From Siphonodentalium dalli (taxonomy: Eukaryota > Mollusca > Scaphopoda > Gadilida > Siphonodentaliidae), in the NCBI GenBank assembly GCA_032622095.1, contig CP136069.1, positions 87,752,958-87,816,957 on the forward strand: a stretch of 64,000 bases of DNA. Reading direction: 5' to 3'. This document shows, one piece after another, positions 55,201-58,161 of this stretch; positions within the stretch are counted from its first letter, which is position 1; every line of letters begins with the position of its first letter. The notes beneath the pieces were generated by a model. That model was not told the origin of the DNA and searched no databases. It saw only the letters and a program-made list of their open reading frames with translations. The translations under genes were made by a program, and so were the position numbers.

Positions 55201-58161
55201 TGTCTATTTAACCAATCTTTAATATGACAAGATTTCTAGATCTATTTGTCCTTTTATTAGTTCTTAGTAATGAGCAAGGATTATAACATAATCAATCCAG
55301 CTCTCACGTGTCATATGACCGGTTATATTATAAGATAAACCTAGAATCAGCCAAATTTTTTGTTATTGATGGTGGCAACAGGAAGACGACCTGGATAGGT
55401 CATGTTGCCGCCACATGACATCTCACTTCTGTTTCTTATTATGTCTATGTTTATATTTTATATACTATGTTATGTCATGAAATAAAGTATTCTGATTCTG
55501 ATCTTCTGTATTGTCTGTAATTTATTAACATAACCTTCTTATAACCTGTGGTTTGGTATAAACTCGTGATCGTACAGTTTTGAGCTTAGTTTTAAATTCG
55601 TGCACCGAAAGGTGCAGAAAAAATACTGCACAAATTTTAATGTGAATAAGATAACGATATAAGCAGCTTTATTATAACTTCAGATCAATTTGTTGTAGGT
55701 AAAATGAACAGTGTTACATGATGTGCCAGCTACATTAATGCCCTAAATAATTGACTCCATAACCATAGCAGAATTATGGGTAACATCTCAGGATTTAGTC
55801 GGAAATATGGCTTGTTAAGATTCATCGGATAGCTCTCACCGAGAGCTTTCCGATGAATGGCAACAAGCTATATTTCCGACTAAATCCTGAAAAGTTACCC
55901 ATAATTCTGCTAAGTTAATTATTTAGGCCATTACTGTATGTGATGGCATTGAAACTCACGTCCTCTGGGTGTAGTTGGGGTCGTAGACCATCCTGGGCTG
56001 GTATATGGTGGTGAGTACGTTGTGCTGCTGTTCATTTCACCCAGCTTCGTTTTTAGATCTAAAAACAAGAACCAATGATTAAAATTGTTATATGATCTTG
56101 CCTAAAACTTCTTACAAGTCTCATCCTGATTGGTCAGTATTTTGTCTTCCCAAGATATGTTAATTAACATTATTTTGTTGTAAAATTCTAGAATGTCTTG
56201 GAAATTTGGAAATATAGTGGCACAAATCAAATCATTTCCTTGGTGATGGGCATATACAAAAGAGACATTGAATGATTACCTACTAATAATGATTTCCAAT
56301 CGAGACATAACAGGCATAAGGGATACAAATATTTAAAAAAGACAAAGAAAAGGAGTCATATTACACTTTATAATTAGAAAAGACAAGCTTTTTGGTGAAG
56401 AATTGCAGAGATCAATTAAGACTTTCTATACTAAATACTCATTGATGAGTAGGAAATGTTTAGATAATAATAAATTCGTTTGTTGAATTTTTTATCTGAA
56501 CATTTCCCTCCAAAGAACATGAATCATTCTGTACTCATATTATCATATATGCTTGTTTTACCTGAACATCCCTCCAAATAAATAATGGACTATTCCAATG
56601 ATTATTTTTATAACTGAATGGGAGGATCCATTTAGTATAAACAGGGTAAAGACTATTATATTTCAGGTTTCTAATTTGAAAGTACACACAAGGTGATAAA
56701 AGCAGATGACAGATAAGTAAAAGTGCAGAAGGATCCCAATTTATTGAGGGAAATGTTTAAATAATAAGTTCAACAGACGACGTTTGAACTTAATATCTAC
56801 TTATTTCCTATGGGATAACTACCCATCAATGATGCTTTAGTATAAAAAAGAGTTAATGCTGAAATATGAGACAATTGAACTTCAACATTTGTTTTCATCT
56901 CGACAAATCATCTTCAACTCTGTTCATCATCTGAACCCTTCATATACAGATAACCAACCTACTCCCATTCGGTTACATATAGTAATGCCTAAATAATCGA
57001 CTCCTTAACCACAGCAGAATTATGAGTAACTTTTTAGGGTTTGTCTGAAATATGGCTTGTTGCTATTAAGAAGTCATTTATTTAAGGCATTATGTACATC
57101 CGAAATACATAATTTTGTGCATTATGATGGGGATTGCTTTTATGACAAACGCACTAGGGGTAGCGGAATATGAGAGAATTAATAAAAAAAATAGACAAAA
57201 ATATCACCCTTTTTTTTAATGACCTTGACCTTAGCAATTGACCTTGATCCGATATGTTGTAGTTCATTGTCTCTCAACAGTGGCCCTTTTCTCAATATAT
57301 TTGGTGCCATTGCCATGGAAACTTGATTTTATCCCAACGCCCCCCCCCCCCCCCCCCCCCCCTCCCGGCCACCCACCTCAAAAAAGTTTACCCTATAACT
57401 GAGCAACATATACTTGAAGTTCATGCTTTAGTCACTAAAGTCACGATAAAACCCTTAAAACCATTAAGGGTCACCAATAAAAGATGCCAAGGTACAGCGG
57501 ATTTGACCAGGGGCAATATAATATATCCCTTCCTGTTACAAGTTTTTTTTTATAGTTTCCGGAGTATAAAATAATACGTATGAATCTATGACATATTATG
57601 CCTTTATTTGACAAATAGTTTACTCAATCTTCAGTCTTGTCTGTGTTTTATTCCCAAAACAGCTATATGTAGTCATGAAGTTTGGGTTTTATAAAAATTA
57701 TGTTGTTGTTGTTGTTGTTGTAATTGTGGCCCGGAAGAGATACGCTATCTTTAACCCTTTGGAGAGTATCTATAACGTCATATACATGACGTCATGTGTG
57801 AGTTTAACGTCAACATCATAGCAATAATTATTAAAAAATTCGGGTCAAAAGGTCCAATAATTCATTTTAATTTATGTGTATTGCACTTATACATTGGGAC
57901 ATTATATTAACAAAAATATCTCCAATACAAATCATTCATAAATCAGATAATCAATTGAATGATTACATAAAAATGACACTTCCTGAAACGACCTATATGT
58001 CTTTCCACTCGCGAACCGTACGGCGACATATGTGTCGTTCTACTCGCCAAAGGGTTAAAATGTACATGTAGAGAACAAACCTTCTATGGTGTAGCAATTA
58101 TCATCAGGGAGTCGCACACAGACAAATTGGTATCCAATCATACCAAGTTCCTGAAGTTTGT
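1079..58161 (-). CDS. Partial MAM / LDL-receptor class A multidomain protein gene (18 exons visible)
   Basis: A large extracellular modular protein gene read on the minus strand. Eighteen exons (listed separately) join to 1199 codons without a stop. All are flanked by AG and GT on the minus strand, all are multiples of three, and all introns are phase 1, the classic arrangement for shuffled extracellular modules. Order: unknown segment (residues 1-27), Ser/Thr/Pro linker (28-60), MAM1 (61-218), MAM2 (219-386), MAM3 (387-535), MAM4 (536-694), MAM5 with insert (695-866), LDLa1 (867-902), MAM6 (903-1055), LDLa2 (1056-1092), partial MAM7 (1093-1199). MAM domains are adhesion or protein-interaction beta-sandwiches and LDLa modules bind calcium and ligands, so a secreted or surface role is expected from the family. 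No signal peptide, start codon, transmembrane segment or stop was found, so both ends lie outside. The mix resembles MALRD1-like proteins; orthology is not established. Confidence 0.88.
2170..2312. repeat. Foldback with GC-rich centre
   Basis: Arms 'ataaacggccgattcaatgt' / 'cattgaaaccgccgtttat', centre 'aaaccccttcggggtt'. A second foldback with 'gttcataggtttatgaac' arms lies at about 1640-1740. Confidence 0.75.
2371..2583. mobile_element. Family A foldback MITE
   Basis: Full-length 213-bp near-perfect palindrome. It starts CAGTAGTGCCC, ends GGGCATTACTG and is flanked by TA. The two arms meet at 'ctctcagtgagag'. There is no coding capacity. A TA duplication and CAGT ends point to the Tc1/mariner/pogo superfamily (inference). 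Confidence 0.88.
3523..3687 (-). CDS. Exon 17: MAM7 N-half
   Basis: This 55-codon exon is bordered by TTCTTTTAG and GTAAGTTCAG, phase 1/1. It reads ATSIACDFEQSYMCGYINGT then TWYWGGAQTDTYRLNYMF, ending PYYMTLNVT. C-D-F-E, C-G-Y and the W residues make it a clear MAM start. It pairs with the exon at 1079-1234. Confidence 0.88.
4634..4846. mobile_element. Family A foldback MITE
   Basis: Full-length 213-bp copy flanked by TA. The right end carries a one-base change (TTACAG for TTACTG). It lies 367 bp from the LDLa2 exon, in the intron before MAM7. Confidence 0.88.
5214..5324 (-). CDS. Exon 16: LDL-receptor class A domain 2
   Basis: This 37-codon exon is bordered by TTTATTACAG and GTAAGTATAG, phase 1/1. 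Six cysteines lie in LDLa spacing: CDDGYSPCPGNEYCIRND, SFCNRISDC, PENLDELTC. The D-C...D-E-x-x-C calcium box is present. It links MAM6 to MAM7, repeating the MAM-LDLa alternation. Confidence 0.9.
5387..5883. repeat. Family C foldback repeat with internal duplication
   Basis: Ends 'tgcaaatagtgtgtctg' and its complement, then 'gcagaatgaggtc' and 'agagggtgaatttag' arms. The interior has an exact about 101-bp tandem duplication (5504-5604 = 5607-5707). Confidence 0.78.
6588..6952. mobile_element. Two half-copies of family A MITE
   Basis: Two right-arm fragments (about 6588-6697 and 6845-6952) each run from 'gagctttc' to 'actgt'. They are separated by about 150 bp of unrelated AT-rich DNA. Both lack the left arm and are diverged (for example tttcccata for gttaccca). 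Confidence 0.75.
7313..7630. repeat. 'ctacgag..ctcgtag' inverted repeats
   Basis: Repeated 'tacgagttatctcgtagg' and 'acctacgagataattcgta' units with 'catccctggtgccagc' / 'ctggcaccagcgatg' pairs. They sit directly left of the family D element at 7636. Probably another transposon end. Confidence 0.55.
7636..9348. mobile_element. Family D TTA-flanked element, AATCGGTA arrays
   Basis: A 1713-bp element with terminal inverted repeat GGGGTCATCTCAAAACT and its complement at the right end, flanked by TTA on both sides. Both subterminal regions are dense in AATCGGTA / ACCGATT, and the right one contains a tandem pair (about 9003-9090 and 9101-9180). A smaller palindrome ending in the same motif lies near 8320-8430. 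No transposase is visible. TTA duplications and G-rich ends fit PIF/Harbinger (inference). Confidence 0.85.
9697..9848. repeat. Family C partial copy
   Basis: Contains 'cagaatgaggttcccagagg' and its inverted partner, 'gatgctagcccaccatgtgg' between them. It lies about 30 bp past the donor of the MAM6 C-half exon. Confidence 0.7.
9877..10203 (-). CDS. Exon 15: MAM6 C-half
   Basis: This 109-codon exon is bordered by TTGTTTCAG and GTAATTATA, phase 1/1. It reads HHIYSSSSYTRLVSPPFD, IATDSCLRFWVYVSP (canonical MAM third cysteine and aromatic strand), GWTPIQINIDGPKS, and ISIDEIELVSGQC, the D-E-I..G-x-C end. This domain keeps the standard four-cysteine pattern, unlike MAM1-4. Confidence 0.9.
10338..11190. 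repeat. Family E tandem repeat
   Basis: About five units of 150-170 bp, each with 'ggggcataactc', 'cccaaattcgaacttga' and 'aagttatcatccggacaac'. It ends in a GC-rich tail 'ggacggacgcccggctc'. A long-period dispersed repeat, non-coding. Confidence 0.75.
11612..11824. mobile_element. Family A foldback MITE next to MAM6 exon
   Basis: Full-length 213-bp TA-flanked palindrome. It lies 29 bp past the donor of the exon at 11854-11985. Confidence 0.9.
11854..11985 (-). CDS. Exon 14: MAM6 N-half
   Basis: This 44-codon exon is bordered by TTTGTTACAG and GTAACCTGTC, phase 1/1. It reads DSVTCDFEDRYMCGYEMYRW then YRRDDSSIYPYDY. C-D-F-E and C-G-Y with a following W are diagnostic of MAM. It pairs with 9877-10203. 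A family A MITE (11612-11824) lies 29 bp past the donor. Confidence 0.88.
12762..12911 (-). pseudogene. Possible relic MAM C-half exon
   Basis: Between the LDLa1 and MAM6 exons an open stretch on the minus strand reads SSTLNVTINILTRGKSANFS then SRELKNAGASTGKDWV. Its strand order and W resemble the middle of a MAM C-half. An acceptor-like CTTCCAG precedes it (phase 1), but the only donor (GTGATAAC) would be phase 0, unlike every real intron here. It lacks the C-L-x-F and D-D-I..C ends. A decayed exon or chance are both possible. Confidence 0.25.
13000..13214. mobile_element. Family A foldback MITE
   Basis: 215-bp TA-flanked copy with small indels (extra T in ctttttcagg, extra C in aaacccat). 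Confidence 0.88.
13605..13811. mobile_element. Family A foldback MITE, diverged
   Basis: About 207 bp. The arm is shortened (atgaacaagcc) and the right end is altered (TTACTA before TA). Confidence 0.85.
14292..14399 (-). CDS. Exon 13: LDL-receptor class A domain 1
   Basis: This 36-codon exon is bordered by GTTTTACAG and GTGAGTAGC, phase 1/1, one exon per domain. It carries six cysteines in LDLa spacing: CPLNETACDRNFCYDTQAQC followed by DRRRDCPNGEDEEGC. The final D-C-x-x-G-E-D-E-x-x-C holds the acidic residues that bind calcium in the family. It lies between MAM5 and MAM6. Confidence 0.9.
14711..14923. mobile_element. Family A foldback MITE next to MAM5 exon
   Basis: Full-length 213-bp TA-flanked copy, 41 bp past the donor of the exon at 14965-15405. 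Confidence 0.9.
14965..15405 (-). CDS. Exon 12: MAM5 C-half with Thr/Ser/Tyr/Pro insert
   Basis: This 147-codon exon is bordered by TTCAATTTCAG and GTAAGTGAG, phase 1/1, and is about 30-40 codons longer than its siblings. It reads YMQSDFCYQLAVLTSPIET, then QQYCLSFNYQADN with the canonical cysteine, then an inserted low-complexity stretch (about + strand 15157-15295) of repeated S/T-T-P-Y-Y units, then RHLNISLISAGG, QIDFSIDTDFILTFFG and LYDISLETGQC. The insert falls after the C-L-x-F-x-Y strand, where MAM domains have a loop. It is probably O-glycosylated. A family A MITE ends 41 bp past the donor. Confidence 0.87.
15406..17166. other. Intron interior, no gene seen
   Basis: AT-rich DNA in the intron between MAM5 halves. 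It contains one 'cacatataagagaatgcact' arm and 'aatgctgcgaaagcgcagcc' (about 16495-16550), a family B fragment. Nothing else recognised. Confidence 0.6.
17167..17327. mobile_element. Family A MITE, left end missing
   Basis: Begins inside the left arm at 'tttttcaggattt' and is complete to the right TA. About 50 bp of the left terminus are absent. Confidence 0.83.
17668..17921. mobile_element. Family B repeat (degenerate TTAA ends)
   Basis: Begins CCCTATCATGGTGAGAG and ends CAGTCATGGAAGGG, flanked by TTAG and TCAA. It contains 'gatgcgctgatgcagcatt' and the inverted 'catatataagagaatgca' arms. Confidence 0.7.
18040..18114 (-). CDS. Exon 11: MAM5 N-half (short)
   Basis: This 25-codon exon is the shortest MAM half here. 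It is bordered by TTATCTTCCAG and GTTAGTGAC, phase 1/1. It reads TSVSCEFDSSMCGYGSAGFN then RKDP. C-E-F-D followed by C-G-Y is a good MAM start. It pairs with the long exon at 14965-15405. The donor is GTTAGT rather than GTAAGT. Confidence 0.82.
18443..18541. mobile_element. Family A MITE, internally deleted
   Basis: A 99-bp copy with TA flanks. Only about 13 bp of the left arm remain, fused to the right arm, which also has a deletion around 'gactaattctg'. Confidence 0.83.
18700..19300. repeat. Tandem repeat with 'tctcctccgaaacggctt'
   Basis: Units around 'ttgaccttagg', 'gtatctcctccgaaacggc' and 'gagatatcgggttcggac'. Two copies at about 18960-19040 and 19050-19130 are nearly identical; looser copies flank them. 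Non-coding. Confidence 0.65.
19848..20283. repeat. Family C copy, diverged
   Basis: Paired 'tttgcagaataaggt' and 'gagggtgaatttgatgat' blocks with the internal 'cacctcgattatgcatttt' segment seen in other copies. Confidence 0.68.
20406..20750 (-). CDS. Exon 10: MAM4 C-half
   Basis: This 115-codon exon is bordered by TGAATTGCAG and GTATGTGAAC, phase 1/1. It reads CFMELRIMGSETIPNL, YYLTFEYSVLSQF, a W-containing strand, SLQSRCIQIDLEQGVGAITF, then VKLDDVSLSSTPCP, the MAM end. The usual cysteine before L-T-F is Tyr, and the relocated one is in SRCIQI. The extra Cys at its start may pair with an extra one in exon 9. A LINE remnant begins about 65 bp upstream of the acceptor. Confidence 0.88.
20815..22050 (+). 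pseudogene. Decayed non-LTR retrotransposon reverse transcriptase (Jockey/CR1-like), split by a MITE
   Basis: A 5'-truncated reverse-transcriptase remnant is read in several frames with stops. Recognisable blocks are KAFNSVPHE (palm motif A region, about 20822), a QG-V-F-S-K-P-T-L-F stretch equivalent to Q-G-S-V-L-G-P (about 20972), the catalytic FADD at 21051-21062, KWSLKRQLQFN (21342 on), DLGVNIDMKLKFD, MVRPVLGYCNTTWSPH (about 21630), LEKVQQ and the closing GDFINLYKYLIGMYNM...FFFTNR...LPDLIA. The order is that of a Jockey/CR1-type LINE. A family A MITE (21127-21339) sits between FADD and KWSL. Frameshifts and stops show it is dead. Confidence 0.85.
21127..21339. mobile_element. Family A foldback MITE inserted in LINE reverse transcriptase
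   Basis: 213-bp copy flanked by TA at 21125-21126 and 21340-21341. The flanking LINE codons rejoin in frame across a single TA (A-V-L-C / K-W-S-L), which fixes the target duplication as TA and the element ends as CAGT...ACTG. Confidence 0.93.
22242..22373 (-). CDS. Exon 9: MAM4 N-half
   Basis: This 44-codon exon is bordered by TTTTTTCCAG and GTGAGCATAA, phase 1/1. It reads NACTFDDPFYCAYSTDC..., a MAM start (C-T-F-D ... C-A-Y), then KWTRRCLQNSQRKTS. Its cysteines are at the MAM Cys1 and Cys2 positions plus two more. It pairs with 20406-20750. The longest open frame over this stretch is a different frame, so the call rests on the splice sites and motif. Confidence 0.83.
22539..23156. mobile_element. 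TTAA-type family B repeat carrying a nested element
   Basis: It starts after TTAA with TCCTTCGACGACTGG and ends 'catcatgaaaagg' before TTCA. The body contains mirror-image arms 'gccaatgcattctctta..' / '..taagagaatgcattggc'. A second TTAA element (22727-23118) is inserted in it at the TTAA of 'ctttaatgctgc'. Confidence 0.7.
22727..23118. mobile_element. Nested TTAA-flanked element, 392 bp
   Basis: Perfect 14-bp inverted repeat CCCTTTACCCAACA / TGTTGGGTAAAGGG, flanked by TTAA on both sides. Two internal palindromes, each with arms 'gccaatgcattctctta'. The ends differ by one base from those of 39722-43412, so the two belong to the same family. Confidence 0.85.
23425..26266. mobile_element. Family D TTA-flanked element, TATCGGGA arrays
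   Basis: A 2842-bp element with the same GGGGTCATCTCAAAACT ends as 7636-9348 and TTA on both sides. Here the subterminal motif is TATCGGGA / TCCCGATA, repeated many times in the first 220 and last 250 bp. The interior holds a block (about 24300-24760) resembling 42010-42470. Short open frames inside match no family I know. Probably non-autonomous. Confidence 0.85.
26305..26491. mobile_element. Family A foldback MITE next to MAM3 exon
   Basis: 187-bp copy with part of the right arm deleted (about 26 bp near the centre). It lies 19 bp past the donor of the exon at 26511-26849, the closest in the window. Confidence 0.88.
26511..26849 (-). CDS. Exon 8: MAM3 C-half
   Basis: This 113-codon exon is bordered by TCTATTGTAG and GTAAGTATT, phase 1/1. 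It reads KYAYIRNYDPSEGEVAIL, then MSVKFDYYIS, LKFMLKDTE, the strand NELISTCVSIPQ, and closes with GVIYLDNIVFSETESC. The canonical cysteine before K-F-D-Y is missing, and a cysteine in STCVSI replaces it. A family A MITE begins only 19 bp past the donor. The longest open frame continues through the donor into that MITE and should not be taken as coding. Confidence 0.88.
26952..27008. mobile_element. 57-bp TTAA-flanked foldback
   Basis: TTAA-CCATTTCAGTGCCAAGTC, a short loop, then GACTTGGCACTGAAAGGG-TTAA. Nearly the whole element is inverted repeat. Confidence 0.8.
27272..27590. repeat. Family C copy, diverged
   Basis: Two 'gaggtcccc/tac..gggtgaatttag' arms, the 'cacctcgattatgcatgtc' segment, and an end 'cagacaccctatttacagg'. 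Confidence 0.68.
27944..28027. mobile_element. Family A MITE, left arm only
   Basis: A left-arm fragment from CAGTAATGCCC to about 'atggcttt' that breaks off into unrelated sequence. Confidence 0.8.
28030..30790. other. Intron interior, scattered family E-like phrases
   Basis: Phrases such as 'gggctgtaactctgg' and 'gagccataactctgg' at 28680-29040 mark old repeats. The open frame at 29902-30144 shows no domain. The rest is AT-rich. Confidence 0.55.
30793..31309. repeat. Dispersed about 520-bp repeat, copy 1
   Basis: From 'tgaaggttaggctattcag' to 'tgcgcgagcgcacgta', nearly identical to 62060-62581. Its minus strand is open for 180 codons, but the other copy has an extra 8 bases (cgccacga region) that shift that frame, so coding is unlikely. 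Confidence 0.75.
31776..32008. mobile_element. Family A foldback MITE with patched arm, next to MAM3 N-half exon
   Basis: Ends are CAGTAATGCCC and GGGCTTTACTG. The right arm carries a foreign patch (31919-31946) identical over 28 bases to 32523-32550. The left flank is TG instead of TA. It lies 33 bp past the donor of the exon at 32042-32149. Confidence 0.87.
32042..32149 (-). CDS. Exon 7: MAM3 N-half
   Basis: This 36-codon exon is bordered by TTTATTGCAG and GTAAGTTGT, phase 1/1. It reads PLDCDFNLGSMCKWNITASR..., a MAM start with C-D-F and C-K-W. It pairs with 26511-26849. A family A MITE (31776-32008) ends 33 bp past the donor. The contiguous open frame runs on into the intron, so the exon limits rest on splice sites and phase. 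Confidence 0.85.
32755..32967. mobile_element. Family A foldback MITE
   Basis: 213-bp copy starting CAGTTATGCCC and ending GGGCAATACTG with TA on the right. Confidence 0.88.
33236..33648. repeat. Family C full-length copy
   Basis: About 413 bp. Starts 'gcatgcaaatggtgtgact' and ends 'gacacactatttgcagacat'. Each half is itself a small foldback around 'agcaggctagcatca' or 'gcccaccatgtagg'. Confidence 0.75.
34000..35400 (-). other. GC-rich island with proline-rich open frame, unknown
   Basis: This stretch is visibly richer in G and C than its surroundings. On the minus strand 34656-35132 is open for 158 codons, Pro/Ser-rich (PPGPGLGQYAGYSPVFVPPP; DEDVLSLHPLDSEAFD). Two diverged copies of a segment with the theme STASAEK-x-S-x-G-S lie at about 34190-34345 and 35215-35345, in frames on the same strand. 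This could be a gag-like remnant of a retroelement (DIRS or similar) or a GC-rich repeat. No diagnostic motif was found and no function is claimed. Confidence 0.3.
35400..36405. other. Intron interior, no gene seen
   Basis: AT-rich sequence. A strong donor-like GTAAGT on the minus strand at about 36008 has only a 13-codon ATG stretch before it and is not called. Confidence 0.5.
36406..36747 (-). CDS. Exon 6: MAM2 C-half
   Basis: This 114-codon exon is bordered by TTTTTTCCAG and GTGAGTCTT, phase 1/1. It starts YYMYTEASRGNPGDEA, typical of the MAM 'yl..eas.' strand, then TASLRFLYNM, a W-containing strand ESRWLRGCVNLN, and DNAIDNVEFNGNLCP at the end. The usual cysteine before L-R-F is Ala or Ser, and the GCVNL cysteine is the relocated one. 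A family A MITE (36808-37027) lies 60 bp upstream of the acceptor. Confidence 0.88.
36808..37027. mobile_element. Family A foldback MITE next to MAM2 exon
   Basis: About 220 bp. The left end is altered (TGGTAATGCCC) and the centre has a small insertion (cacggaaagcaagagc). It lies 60 bp upstream of the acceptor of the exon at 36406-36747. Confidence 0.87.
37254..37303. mobile_element. Minimal 50-bp family A copy
   Basis: Only the terminal about 25 bp of each arm remain, joined at 'gactcgagtc'. TA flanks are intact on both sides. Confidence 0.85.
37769..37930 (-). CDS. Exon 5: MAM2 N-half
   Basis: This 54-codon exon is bordered by CCTTCCGCAG and GTATGTATC, phase 1/1. It contains GFCDFERPQECGYTASCDSC, a clear MAM start (C-D-F-E ... 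C-G-Y) with two extra cysteines, then YKWVRTMNPTPS and the GP-rich tail before the intron. It pairs with 36406-36747. A family A MITE (37970-38114) lies 39 bp upstream of its acceptor. Confidence 0.88.
37970..38114. mobile_element. Family A MITE next to MAM2 N-half exon
   Basis: 145-bp TA-flanked copy with most of the left arm deleted. It lies 39 bp upstream of the acceptor of the exon at 37769-37930. Confidence 0.87.
38115..39549. other. Intron interior, no gene seen
   Basis: Includes an inverted pair around 'ggtctgacattttta' / 'acaaaatgtcagacc' (about 38300-38355). No coding signal. Confidence 0.55.
39550..39656. repeat. Foldback 'ggatattgccc' / 'gggcaatatct'
   Basis: Arms 'atattgcccgagctgtcggg' and 'gacagcgagggcaatat' flank a centre 'accgaggcgaagccgaggt'. 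Confidence 0.7.
39722..43412. mobile_element. Large TTAA-flanked, piggyBac-like non-coding element
   Basis: A 3691-bp segment bounded by TTAA-CCCTTTACCCATCA and TGATGGGTAAAGGG-TTAA, a perfect 14-bp inverted repeat. The interior has no open frame of 60 codons. It contains a foldback at about 41311-41472, a block like 24300-24760 at about 42010-42470, and short direct repeats ('gatggcagacc..gccgacaaatgcc') at 43315-43410. TTAA targets and CCC ends fit piggyBac-like elements. Confidence 0.82.
41311..41472. repeat. Foldback inside the large TTAA element
   Basis: Arms 'ggattaactgtcatgtgga' / 'ccacatgacagttaatcc', centre 'aaaacccgaagggtttt'. The arms pair over about 75 bp with few mismatches. Confidence 0.78.
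43727..43810 (+). CDS. Candidate signal-peptide first exon on the opposite strand
   Basis: An ATG opens 28 codons on the plus strand reading MDAFQLQQTFNLL, GLIVCFLAVTNPSSQ, then CAG|GTAATT. A short polar start, a hydrophobic core and a small-residue end look like a secretory signal peptide ending at a splice donor in phase 0. No downstream plus-strand exons were recognised. The donor overlaps the left arm of a 26-bp perfect inverted repeat (43807-43832 / 43865-43890). It may be chance or a fragment of a captured gene. Confidence 0.2.
43807..43890. repeat. Inverted repeat with 26-bp perfect arms
   Basis: Arms 43807-43832 and 43865-43890 are exact complements (acaggtaattagagctgat...). A 32-bp spacer separates them. 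A third partial copy 'ctctaattaccggtacctgt' follows. Confidence 0.8.
44612..44635 (+). repeat. Homopolymer C tract, 24 bases
   Basis: Other C tracts lie at 25156-25173 (18) and 57340-57362 (23). All three would be G runs in the minus-strand pre-mRNA. A G10 run on the plus strand is at 28521-28530. Confidence 0.9.
44900..45335. repeat. Family E tandem repeat
   Basis: Two near-identical units of about 180 bp with 'gggccataactctggtgaaa' and 'gcatgtagctgttccccca', ending in 'gtacgtacgtacgtac' and 'ctttaagtcgggggcataat'. Confidence 0.75.
45336..47407. other. Intron interior, no gene seen
   Basis: AT-rich DNA with family E-like phrases from about 46920 to 47300. The short open frames overlap on both strands and carry no motif. 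Confidence 0.55.
47408..47761 (-). CDS. Exon 4: MAM1 C-half
   Basis: This 118-codon exon is bordered by GTTTTACAG and GTAAGTTATG, phase 1/1. It holds the rest of MAM1: a PSKIEFFYFSA strand, the W-x-x-x-C segment NWMYACANLP, and the closing IYIDDIAVVPGEC, equivalent to the MAM signature D-D-I...G-x-C. The cysteine normally found in 'C-L-x-F-W-Y' is absent (Lys or Ser there), while an extra cysteine lies in the NWMYACANL strand. The same swap occurs in MAM2-4. Confidence 0.87.
48033..48249. mobile_element. Family A foldback MITE
   Basis: About 217-bp TA-flanked copy with an extra 'atca' near the right end. It lies 271 bp upstream of the MAM1 C-half exon. Confidence 0.88.
48471..48815. mobile_element. 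Family B repeat beside MAM1 exon
   Basis: After TTAA it begins CCATTTGATGACTGCATGG and ends 'cccgtcatgaaagag' before TTCA. It holds several 'atatataagagaatgca' arms. It lies in the opposite orientation to 58247-58514 and ends 26 bp from the MAM1 N-half exon. Confidence 0.72.
48842..48961 (-). CDS. Exon 3: MAM1 N-half
   Basis: This 40-codon exon is bordered by ATCTTTCAG and GTAAGTCAA, phase 1/1. It opens with FNCTFSNYNYCPLIPEP, the MAM start in which the usual C-D-F-E becomes C-T-F and the second cysteine follows after about eight residues. It ends near WRKDYLNHTPRYS, matching the W-x-R region of MAM starts. It pairs with the C-half exon at 47408-47761. A TTAA-flanked repeat ends about 26 bp beyond the donor. 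Confidence 0.85.
48962..50280. other. Intron interior up to LINE fragment
   Basis: No exon, transposon end or RNA gene recognised. Bases 50210-50295 continue the LINE frame with a stop. Confidence 0.5.
50296..50622 (+). pseudogene. LINE 3' fragment with reverse-transcriptase-associated zinc knuckle
   Basis: An open frame of 108 codons contains CKYCGHLYHNQVEHMFLHC, the C-x2-C...H-x4-C pattern found at the C-terminal end of many non-LTR retrotransposon ORF2 proteins, followed by FWYRIINVHG and LLGGLDPSDI. The preceding bases continue in frame with stops. No RT catalytic core was seen upstream, so this is a truncated copy. The ATG is not a true start. Confidence 0.6.
51690..52015. repeat. Two-unit direct repeat, about 165 bp each
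   Basis: Both units contain 'gtgtttttactaacatgttt' and 'gatcaccattcactgacc' and differ by small substitutions. Inside the foldback element. Confidence 0.75.
52077..52570. repeat. Tandem array, units about 130 bp
   Basis: Four AT-rich units containing 'ctcaattaatacaggtata' and 'ttcataaatataagtttga'. They vary by A-run length. Located inside the foldback element 51321-52699. Confidence 0.8.
52700..54554. other. Intron interior, one foldback only
   Basis: Apart from the foldback at 53035-53225 and a short 'atccatccatccatcc' tract near 52889, nothing is recognised. Confidence 0.5.
53035..53225. repeat. Foldback, about 55-bp arms
   Basis: 'ataattccaactttaaaaaa' pairs with 'ttttttaaagttggaattat', and 'aatattcattatgacctgac' pairs with 'gtcaggtcacaatgaatatt'. 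Confidence 0.75.
54555..54854 (-). mobile_element. Family D-like element end, inverted
   Basis: About 300 bp of TTTCGACATTATCG-type motifs ending GGTTTTGACATGCTCCC followed by TTA, the reverse complement of the left ends at 60743 and 62966. The partner end was not found, so this is a solo or diverged element. Open frames in it are artefacts of the repeats. Confidence 0.65.
55330..55505 (+). mobile_element. Possible retroposon 3' tail
   Basis: Ends 'gaaataaagtattctgatt' then ctgatc, the short ATTCTG repeats often seen at CR1/L2-type LINE or SINE 3' ends. Only the tail is recognisable. Confidence 0.35.
55733..55936. mobile_element. Family A foldback MITE next to linker exon
   Basis: About 204 bp, left end CATTAATGCCC, TA-flanked. 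A short deletion removes 'gtggttaaggagtcga' on the right arm. It lies 23 bp past the donor of the exon at 55960-56058. Confidence 0.86.
55960..56058 (-). CDS. Exon 2: Ser/Thr/Pro-rich linker, MAM/LDLa gene
   Basis: This 33-codon exon is bordered by TGTTTTTAG and GTGAGTTTC and is phase 1/1. The peptide carries the run SSTTYSPPYTSPGWSTTPTT, rich in Ser, Thr and Pro and so a likely O-glycosylated spacer. It has no cysteines. It sits between the unknown segment and MAM1. A family A foldback MITE ends 23 bp from the donor. The composition resembles the insert inside MAM5 (14965-15405). Confidence 0.6.
56059..56978. other. Intron interior, old repeat
   Basis: About 56565-56640 is an inverted, diverged copy of 12475-12560 ('aactgaatgggaggatcca', 'tgaacatccctcc'). 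A related piece is at 13830-13870. No coding. Confidence 0.5.
56979..57095. mobile_element. Family A MITE, large deletion
   Basis: The left arm is recognisable from AGTAATGCC to 'ggcttgttgc', then fused to a degraded right end (tttaaggcattatgta). Confidence 0.7.
57755..58054. mobile_element. TTAA-flanked 300-bp element beside exon 1
   Basis: TTAA-CCCTTTGGAGAGTA ... TACTCGCCAAAGGG-TTAA, a 14-bp inverted repeat with one mismatch. It lies 26 bp past the donor of the exon at 58081-58161. Its left flank (57640-57750) is itself a diverged copy of 7060-7160. Confidence 0.8.
58081..58161 (-). CDS. Exon 1 visible: short unrecognised segment, MAM/LDLa gene
   Basis: This 27-codon exon has acceptor TTCTTACAG and donor GTTTGTTC on the minus strand and is phase 1 at both ends. 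It reads about ...KLQELGMIGYQFVCVRLP followed by DDNCYTIE, with two cysteines. I do not recognise a domain. It fits the gene by phase, strand and position 5' of the linker exon, but it has no family motif and its donor is weaker than the others. It may belong to a longer domain whose other exons lie outside. A TTAA-flanked element ends 26 bp beyond its donor. Confidence 0.5.
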